From contig JAFDVT010000477.1 in assembly GCA_018268875.1 (NCBI GenBank), positions 1 to 5,019 of the forward strand: a DNA stretch of 5,019 bases, written 5' to 3'. The first letter of the stretch is position 1; every line of letters begins with the position of its first letter. Origin of the DNA: Acidobacteriota bacterium. Its GTDB lineage: Bacteria; Acidobacteriota; Terriglobia; Bryobacterales; Bryobacteraceae. This document shows, piece by piece, positions 1 through 5,019 of the stretch. The notes under the pieces were generated by a model. That model saw only the letters and a program-made list of their open reading frames with translations. It was not told the origin of the DNA and searched no databases. Both the position numbers and the translations under genes were made by a program.

Positions 1-50
1 CGACCCCCTGCGCCCAAGGCAGGTGCGCTACCAGACTGCGCTACGCCCCG
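1..50 (-). tRNA. tRNA-Pro, anticodon UGG (partial, 3' part outside window)
   Basis: Read on the minus strand, this stretch folds as the first two thirds of a tRNA. The acceptor 5' strand CGGGGCG lies at 50-44, TA at 43-42, and the D stem GCGC/GCGC at 41-38 and 28-25 around a loop holding the conserved GG. The anticodon stem CCTGC/GCAGG is at 23-19 and 11-7. The seven-base loop CTTGGGC (18-12) puts the anticodon TGG at 16-14, which reads CCA and, with wobble, other Pro codons. The variable region starts at 6, and the sequence leaves the window at about the first T-stem base, so the T arm and acceptor 3' strand are not visible. All visible stems pair perfectly, which argues for a functional gene. 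It points away from the protein-coding cluster. Confidence 0.92.
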
Positions 51-150
51 ACTCCTACGATGGTAGCAAGCCCTTGGAGCCGGACGGTAGTCTCCACAAC
101 CCAAATCGCCCCGCTCATTTTGACCATTCCTCCGGCCTTTTACGCATACC
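51..150. other. Short divergent intergenic region
   Basis: These roughly 100 bases separate the minus-strand tRNA from the first plus-strand gene, so promoters for both should lie here. I see a TTGACC at 120-125 that could serve as a -35 box for the operon, but no good -10 box follows at standard spacing. If it is real, transcription would start very near or after the ATG at 151, favouring the ATG at 169. I see no convincing operator repeats or riboswitch, and no ORF. Confidence 0.4.
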
Positions 151-744
151 ATGTTAGACAAGCTCGGAATGCCACTACGAACGACATGGCGGTTTGGCCA
201 ACTCGAAATCTGTCTCCGCACGGACCTGGCCGATGACGAATCCGCGGCGCCCGCCCGGCCCTTGCCCATGAACGTCTTCCGGGAACCCGCCGCGCGCATT
301 AGTGCCGCTAACCTCTACAAGGCCCTCAAAGGCAGGCCTCCGGCCGACCTCGCCAACAGCGTTCTGATTGCCGAAACCATCAATGACCGTCTGCGTGCCG
401 GCGACCTCGTCATCATCGCCCGCCGGTCGGGCTCCGGTTCCGCCGGAGATGGCACGAGTGGCAAGGGGTCGCAGACCCGTCCCTCACGCGCGTCCTCGTC
501 GTCGTCTGACATGCCGCCGAAGACAGATCCCGTCAAGGACAAGACCTGGGTAGACGTGCAGCTGATCGACGAGGAAGGCGAACCGGTAGCCGGGGCGCGC
601 TACATCCTGAAGATCACCGATGGCTCCAAACGGGCCGGAACCCTCGATGCCTCCGGCCGTGTCCGCGTTACAAACATCGATCCCGGCACCTGCGAGGTTT
701 GGTTTCCCGACTTTGACGCCTCGGAATGGAGCAGGTCAAGCTGA
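151..744 (+). CDS. Hypothetical protein with C-terminal Cna-B/carboxypeptidase-regulatory-like beta-sandwich domain
   Basis: This is a 197-residue protein with three parts. The N-terminal segment (about 10-91) is unassigned and holds a mixed helix/strand pattern ending in DLVIIARR. A Ser/Gly-rich low-complexity linker follows at about 92-121. The C-terminal domain at about 132-190 starts at WVDVQLIDEEGEPVAGARY and ends in WFPDFDASEW. That domain matches the pattern (polar strand, Gly-x-Pro-Val-x-Gly, TLD-x-x-Gly-x-x-x-V, P-G-T-C-E-V) of beta-sandwich domains I know from proteins near VgrG/PAAR or phage-tail genes; this is by recall. No signal peptide or membrane segment is seen. The start at 151 has no clear ribosome binding site and is followed by the rare codon TTA; ATG 169 (GGA directly upstream) is an alternative giving 191 residues. 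An in-frame stop at 121-123 excludes starts further upstream. The stop TGA overlaps the next gene's ATG, indicating translational coupling. The catalytic role is unknown, and a structural or adaptor role is more likely. Confidence 0.83.
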   Translation: MLDKLGMPLRTTWRFGQLEICLRTDLADDESAAPARPLPMNVFREPAARISAANLYKALKGRPPADLANSVLIAETINDRLRAGDLVIIARRSGSGSAGDGTSGKGSQTRPSRASSSSSDMPPKTDPVKDKTWVDVQLIDEEGEPVAGARYILKITDGSKRAGTLDASGRVRVTNIDPGTCEVWFPDFDASEWSRSS

Positions 745-746
745 TG
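728..746 (+). promoter_or_regulatory. Ribosome binding site and stop/start overlap that sets the LysM gene start
   Basis: GGAGCAGG at 728-735 lies inside the end of the upstream gene, and its AGG is 8 nt before the ATG at 744. The upstream stop TGA (742-744) shares its A with that ATG, giving TGATG, a usual signature of translational coupling. The in-frame ATG at 726 is a poorer choice because its only purine-rich run (GGA at 723-725) touches the start codon. Confidence 0.6.
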
Positions 747-1376
747 CCGAACCATACTGTCGTTCAGGGAGAAACGATTTCCAGCATTGCCGAAACGTAT
801 GGCTTCTCCAAGTGGGAGACGATCTGGAACCACGGCAACAACGCGGCGCTCCGCGAGGTGCGGCCCAACCCGCATGTGTTGCTGCCGGGCGACGTTGTAT
901 TCGTCCCCGACAAGGTGGAAAAGTCCGAGGACGCGCCGACCGCCAAATACAACGTCTTCAAAGTGAAGCTGGCCAAGCTCAAGCTCAACTTGCAGTTCCA
1001 GGACATCAACGCCAAACCCATTGCCGGCGCGGCGGTCACGATCGCTGTGGAAGGCGCCGCCGCGCCCCCTCCCACCACCGATGGCGACGGCAAAACGCAG
1101 TCCGTGATCAAACGCAGCAGCCGCAACGGCACGTTTGTATTGACAGGCGTTGCCGAGGCGCAACTGCTGATTGGTTCTCTGGATCCGGTGGAGGAAATCT
1201 CCGGCCAGACGGCGCGCCTCAACAATCTCGGCTACGAAGCGGGAGACACGACCGACCCCAAGGACGAAAAATTCCGCAGCGCTGTCGAAGAGTTCCAATG
1301 CGACAACAAAATCAAGGTCACCGGCACGTGCGACGCGACGACGCGAACCAAGCTGGTGACGGTACACGGGTGTTAA
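744..1376 (+). CDS. LysM domain / PG-binding domain protein
   Basis: A 210-residue protein from the preferred start at 744 (216 residues from 726). Residues 3-56 form a LysM-like domain: HTVVQGETISSIAETYGF at the start, then a Trp-rich stretch and LLPGDVVFVP at the end, the usual last strand of LysM. Residues about 78-146 look like a second beta-sandwich domain (KPIAGAAVTI, then TTDGDGKT), similar in plan to the C-terminal domain of the gene upstream. Residues about 152-208 match PG-binding_1: LNNLGYEAG, then FRSAVEEFQCDN, then VTGTCDATTRTKL. Both LysM and PG-binding_1 are known to bind peptidoglycan glycan or peptide parts. The three cysteines (186, 196, 210) all sit in this last domain, one being the final residue. 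There is no signal peptide, so the protein starts in the cytoplasm unless a dedicated machine exports it. It overlaps its upstream neighbour by 1 nt and ends 6 nt before the downstream gene. The likely role is a wall-contacting accessory of a secretion or tail-like system, by inference only. Confidence 0.9.
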   Translation: MPNHTVVQGETISSIAETYGFSKWETIWNHGNNAALREVRPNPHVLLPGDVVFVPDKVEKSEDAPTAKYNVFKVKLAKLKLNLQFQDINAKPIAGAAVTIAVEGAAAPPPTTDGDGKTQSVIKRSSRNGTFVLTGVAEAQLLIGSLDPVEEISGQTARLNNLGYEAGDTTDPKDEKFRSAVEEFQCDNKIKVTGTCDATTRTKLVTVHGC

Positions 1377-1380
1377 AGGA
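1375..1380 (+). promoter_or_regulatory. Ribosome binding site of the OmpA-like gene
   Basis: AAAGGA is a good Shine-Dalgarno match that overlaps the last two bases of the upstream stop TAA. It lies only 2 nt before the ATG at 1383, closer than usual. The tight packing suggests that ribosomes ending on the LysM gene restart here. Confidence 0.55.
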
Positions 1381-1382
1381 AA

Positions 1383-3515
1383 ATGCCTGATCCAAGTTCC
1401 AAATCCGGTGGCGTCGCGCTTTCTCATCCGGAACCGGATTTGCATCCGTTCCGCGTGGCGCCGGCCGTCGACGCGAAGTTCAACGTCATCCGCGCCTTTC
1501 TCATTCCCGTCGGATGCTGGCGCGTCGACGACGTGCGCTTCGAATTCGGTTCGTCGTTTCCCACCCCGGATTTGAAGGACGAAATGGGCATGCTGGACGA
1601 CCTTCGCAAGGCCCATCCCGGCGCGCCCCTGTCGTTGTTCGGCCACGCCGATCCGATCGGTGACGACACCTATAACAAGGACCTCAGCGGTCGTCGCGCC
1701 AGCGCGATCTACGGCTTGTTGATTCGCGACACCGCGATTTGGGAGGATCTGTACTCGCACCCCACCGGTGACAATTGGGGCACCAAATCCATTCAGATCA
1801 TGCTGCGTGAATGCGGCGAAACTGTCACCGTCACCGGATCGTCTTCGAGCGAGACCACGGCGGCGATCAAGAGTTTTCAAGGCAAAAACGGTCTCGGCCA
1901 AAGCGGTACCGCGGATTCGGGGACGCGAGCCAAGCTCTTTAAGGCCTACATGGACCGCCTCTGCGTCACCACCGCGGGCGCGCCGTACCAACTCACGAAG
2001 GCCGATTTCCTCGCCAAAGGCGCGGACTCCAAGGGCAAGGGCGACTATCAGGGTTGCGGCGAATTCAATCCCTTCATGGTGTTTTCGTCCGCCGAGGACA
2101 AAGCCTTCGCGGCGTCCTCCGACAAGACCAAGCGCAATGAAGAAAACTCGGTCAACCGGCGTGTGATGGCCTTGCTGTTCCGCCCCGGCAGCGTCGTGGA
2201 CCCCGGAAAATGGCCCTGTCCCACGGTGAAGGATGGCACTTCCGGGTGCAAGGCCAGGTTCTGGAGCGACGGAGAAAAGCGCCGTACTCCGGCCGGCGAC
2301 CGGCGTACGTTCGACAATACGCACGACACGTTCGCCTGCCGCTTTTATCATCGTCTGGTGGCGTCGTCCCCTTGCGAAGGCGGCTCGGTGAACGAGGCCT
2401 GCAAGGTCACCGAAATCAAAGCCACGCTGCCCAGCACCAAGAGCGTGCGCGACCCTTCCCGGACCAATCCCGCGCGAACGTTGACGCCGAGCACCTCGCA
2501 GGATGAGGCGCTTGCGACCAACGTGCCGGTGATTCTGGTGCAAGGCTGTAACGACGTCGATCTGGAAGCCGTTACCAGCACCTCCACGTGCGAAATCACC
2601 TGGACGGTCAAGCCGAACGAGAACTCCAACCCGGCTTGCACGATCGTGCCGAACGGCCGCAAGGCGCAGCTCAAGGCCGATCAGCAGGGCTCCTTCTCTG
2701 TGATCGCCACGGCCCCCGGCGGGTCGAAGATTGTGTGGAACGTCGTGTTCGTTGCCGTCATCGTGCACACCGATACTGCGACGGTCAACGTCACGAGCGC
2801 CGGATATGTCGACAACGCGTCGACAGCCGCCGCCGTCCGATTCTCTTCCGGAGTGTTTTTGCCAACGCCGGGTACGATCGCGTGGTCCGCAACGATCACC
2901 AAGGTGGAACTGATCGGCGGCAGCAATACCAAGGAGCTCGGTATCGATCAGGTGGAAGTGCGCTATCTGCAAAGCGGCATCGCCGACACGCTGTCCGCGC
3001 TCTATTCGGGTGGCGGCGCGGCGCGCGAAAACACCAAGCCGCCCAAGCCTGGCGCGCCTCGTCTTCCCGTGGTCGATTCCAATGCCAACGATGCGGTTCC
3101 GCCGTACGCGGACTTGAATACGCCTTCGATCCAGCCCAACCAGCAGGCGAAGATCCGGTCCTGGTTCGGCCACGATTCTCCCGGAGGCGGATTCCGTTCG
3201 ACCCACCCGAAGAATGGAAGCCGCGCCAACAAAATTACAGGCATCAACGGCTTTCGCGCCGCCGTCGCGAGCTTCAGTTTGCAGGCGCCCGACGCGATCG
3301 TAGTGCATGCTGAAAACAGGTGGAGCGCGCACTTCGATGGAGACGTCAAAACTACCGGAGCGGCGACCTACACGGCGAACGGAGCGACCACCACGGATGA
3401 TTCCACTGGATTCACGCTCATCAATGCGGCGACCAACGGACAGGATGCGGGCGTTGCCGGATACGAAACATTTACGCCCATTTTTCGCGATGTGGAGATT
3501 ATTTTCGAGGACTAG
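1383..3515 (+). CDS. OmpA-like protein with nested PG-binding domain, Cys-rich segment and unassigned C-terminus
   Basis: A 710-residue protein. Residues about 50-113 match the first half of an OmpA-like peptidoglycan-binding domain: VRFEFGSSFPTP, then LSLFGHADPIGDDTYNKDLSGRRA. Asp90 and Arg105 lie 15 apart, as do the diaminopimelate-contacting Asp and Arg of OmpA. The usual last part of that fold, with GCGEFNP (224-230) and NRRVMALLF (258-266), comes only after a roughly 110-residue insert. Within the insert, residues about 140-190 look like PG-binding_1 (TTAAIKSFQGKNGLGQSGTA, then TRAKL). Residues 270-340 are Cys-rich (279, 289, 319, 331, 340), with KWPCP, RFWSDGEKRR and DTFACRFYHRL, a block I recall from OmpA-like proteins of myxobacteria and relatives. 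Residues about 345-465 look like Ig-type beta strands, and 465-710 are beta-rich and unassigned. There is no signal peptide or transmembrane helix. It follows the LysM gene by 6 nt and its end overlaps the next gene. Function is probably wall docking plus an unknown C-terminal activity. Confidence 0.92.
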   Translation: MPDPSSKSGGVALSHPEPDLHPFRVAPAVDAKFNVIRAFLIPVGCWRVDDVRFEFGSSFPTPDLKDEMGMLDDLRKAHPGAPLSLFGHADPIGDDTYNKDLSGRRASAIYGLLIRDTAIWEDLYSHPTGDNWGTKSIQIMLRECGETVTVTGSSSSETTAAIKSFQGKNGLGQSGTADSGTRAKLFKAYMDRLCVTTAGAPYQLTKADFLAKGADSKGKGDYQGCGEFNPFMVFSSAEDKAFAASSDKTKRNEENSVNRRVMALLFRPGSVVDPGKWPCPTVKDGTSGCKARFWSDGEKRRTPAGDRRTFDNTHDTFACRFYHRLVASSPCEGGSVNEACKVTEIKATLPSTKSVRDPSRTNPARTLTPSTSQDEALATNVPVILVQGCNDVDLEAVTSTSTCEITWTVKPNENSNPACTIVPNGRKAQLKADQQGSFSVIATAPGGSKIVWNVVFVAVIVHTDTATVNVTSAGYVDNASTAAAVRFSSGVFLPTPGTIAWSATITKVELIGGSNTKELGIDQVEVRYLQSGIADTLSALYSGGGAARENTKPPKPGAPRLPVVDSNANDAVPPYADLNTPSIQPNQQAKIRSWFGHDSPGGGFRSTHPKNGSRANKITGINGFRAAVASFSLQAPDAIVVHAENRWSAHFDGDVKTTGAATYTANGATTTDDSTGFTLINAATNGQDAGVAGYETFTPIFRDVEIIFED

Positions 3516-4542
3516 AAGTAGTGCATGCATCGCAATCGCGACTGTCCTGTTGGCAGCGGCGTCGATGGCGATCGCACAGCAGCCGCAGCAGCGAGGCGCA
3601 CGAAAAGGAACAACATCCCTCATGATTCCACCAATAACAGCGAACATAGCCGCCTTCATCGGCGATCCGAAAGTCGCGCTGGTGCACGTCACCGTGAGCT
3701 CGGCGCAGTGGACGCCCGCTGGCCCGGCAGCAGGCGGCGTAGCCTATGAATCCGGCGTCATCACGGCGGATGTCGTTGAAGTTTTCTCGGGCCCCGGCCG
3801 CCCCAAGCGCGACGATGTGATGTCCATCGCCGGACGCCGCATCGCCAACGAACAGATGCGTTTCCGCGACGGCCGCGACATGTGGAACTCGCTCGAATTC
3901 GAGAATGGACTGCAGATGCTGTTCGCCCTGCAACTTCCCGCCGGCGGAAGCAATCACTGGACGGCGCTCGCCGGTTGGAAGCTGACCGGCTGGAACGATC
4001 CCGCCGTGGAAGGTTTGCGCCGCTGCGTGGAGGCGGCCCGGATGCCGGAAGCCAAGCGTGTGGAGTATCTGCCCGCGCTGATCGGGTCGCCCGACGGCAT
4101 CTCGCGCGCGTACGCCATCTTAAACTTGCGGAACCCCGCCGTAGCGCCGCGCCCGGTAAACGCGCAGATCATCGCCAAAGCCTTTGTGAGCGCCAGCGCA
4201 ACCGTTCGGACGCAGATGGTGCTCGAAATGTGCGGCCGTTCGTACCTTATGCCGGAACTGGGTCCCGATGCAGCGAATGTTGCGGTGCTGGGCGCGTTGC
4301 TGCAGGCGTTGATCACCGATCCGGACCCGCAGGGCAGAAAGATGTGGGCCGGACACTTGGCGGCGTCCATCGGCGCCAAGCTCGATGCGGATCCGGCCAA
4401 GGACAAGGAACTGCGCGCACGTTTCGCGGCAGCGATCAAAACTCCGGCACGGGAACGTGCCGCCGCTGCTCTGCGCGCGGCCGCCGATGCTGCTCCGGCC
4501 GATGCGAGGCTGTCGAAGCTGGCGGAAGCTTGGGCACACTGA
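3490..4542 (+). CDS. Exported protein of unknown function
   Basis: The chosen start gives 350 residues and a textbook signal peptide: basic n-region MWRLFSRTR, hydrophobic core to about residue 29, and a likely signal peptidase I site after AIA, before QQ. The open frame extends upstream to 3307, but that part is Arg/Pro-rich, lies inside the preceding gene and would bury the signal peptide. No Shine-Dalgarno is visible at 3490, so the start may depend on coupling with the gene it overlaps by 26 nt. Residues about 50-165 look beta-rich, with a strand pattern (VITADVVEVFSG, then PKRDDVMSIAGRR) faintly like netrin/TIMP-type modules. Residues about 172-350 look all-helical and Ala-rich, possibly HEAT-like. 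The only cysteines in the mature part are 179 and 248. I do not recognise the family and assign no function; periplasmic location is inferred from the signal peptide. Confidence 0.8.
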   Translation: MWRLFSRTRSSACIAIATVLLAAASMAIAQQPQQRGARKGTTSLMIPPITANIAAFIGDPKVALVHVTVSSAQWTPAGPAAGGVAYESGVITADVVEVFSGPGRPKRDDVMSIAGRRIANEQMRFRDGRDMWNSLEFENGLQMLFALQLPAGGSNHWTALAGWKLTGWNDPAVEGLRRCVEAARMPEAKRVEYLPALIGSPDGISRAYAILNLRNPAVAPRPVNAQIIAKAFVSASATVRTQMVLEMCGRSYLMPELGPDAANVAVLGALLQALITDPDPQGRKMWAGHLAASIGAKLDADPAKDKELRARFAAAIKTPARERAAAALRAAADAAPADARLSKLAEAWAH

Positions 4543-4548
4543 CAAGCG

Positions 4549-4552
<4 letters not shown>
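4539..4552. repeat. Small inverted repeat spanning both convergent stop codons
   Basis: CTGAC (4539-4543), loop AAGC (4544-4547) and GTCAG (4548-4552) form a perfect 5-bp stem. The TGA stop of the exported protein (4540-4542) and the TGA stop of the receptor (4549-4551, minus strand) lie in opposite arms. There is no T-run on either side, so it is at best a weak or factor-assisted bidirectional terminator, and part of the symmetry comes simply from two facing TGA codons. Confidence 0.35.

Positions 4553-5019
<467 letters not shown>

Noticed and set aside
120..150. A sigma-70-type promoter starting with TTGACC at 120
   Set aside because: No acceptable -10 box lies 16-18 nt downstream; the best match (TACCAT at 147) is too far and overlaps the start codon. 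It is kept only as a note in the intergenic entry.
490..508. A run of TCG/TCC triplets that could be a phase-variable microsatellite
   Set aside because: It is short, imperfect and triplet-based, so slippage would not shift the frame; it just encodes the Ser-rich linker.
620..1390. A 256-codon plus-strand frame overlapping the first two genes
   Set aside because: The product is Arg/Gln-rich and low in structure, and it overlaps two frames with recognisable domains. It is a shadow frame.
3307..3489. The 61-codon upstream extension of the exported-protein gene
   Set aside because: It is Arg/Pro-rich, lies fully inside the preceding gene, and would put the signal peptide in the middle of the protein.
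600..3692. A 1030-codon open frame on the minus strand, antisense to the LysM and OmpA-like genes
   Set aside because: It is aligned codon for codon against both plus-strand genes (its third codon position faces their first). It stays open simply because the sense genes avoid TTA, CTA and TCA, which are rare in high-GC DNA. Its product is Arg/Gly/Val-rich without recognisable domains, while the sense frames show clear ones.

Overview
The window looks like chromosomal DNA of a high-GC Gram-negative bacterium, most likely an Acidobacteriota member of the Solibacter/Bryobacter type. The strongest clue is the right-hand gene. It is the C-terminal end of a TonB-dependent outer-membrane receptor with the wording I associate with the very large acidobacterial receptor families (SGTPF, FGNVDG, DRPNLLDPSILGRTI, INLFNTPQF, and a terminal Phe). 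This assignment is by recall of family patterns; no search was run.

Layout: a partial tRNA-Pro(UGG) gene lies on the minus strand at the left edge (1-50). After about 100 bp without a gene come four plus-strand genes packed head to tail: (1) 151-744, a small protein ending in a beta-sandwich (Cna-B/carboxypeptidase-regulatory-like) domain; (2) 744-1376, a LysM / beta-sandwich / peptidoglycan-binding-domain protein; (3) 1383-3515, a 710-residue OmpA-like protein that appears to carry a peptidoglycan-binding domain inside its OmpA fold, then a Cys-rich segment and a long unassigned beta-rich C-terminus; (4) 3490-4542, an exported protein of unknown function with a clear signal peptide. The joints are a 1-nt stop/start overlap, a 6-nt gap with a Shine-Dalgarno sequence, and a 26-nt overlap, so genes 1-3 and probably 4 form one transcription unit. 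The receptor gene on the minus strand (4549-5019, running off the right edge) converges on gene 4 with only 6 bp between the two stop codons.

How the genes may work together: genes 1-3 share peptidoglycan-directed modules (LysM, two PG-binding_1-like units, OmpA) and beta-sandwich adaptor domains, yet none has a visible signal peptide or transmembrane segment. Proteins of this style often sit near type VI secretion or phage-tail-like spike genes. A cargo, spike-accessory or effector set is therefore a reasonable hypothesis, but no VgrG, PAAR, sheath or tube gene is in the window to prove it. Gene 4 is Sec-type exported and may act in the periplasm; its link to the first three rests only on its position. 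The receptor and the tRNA are ordinary neighbours.
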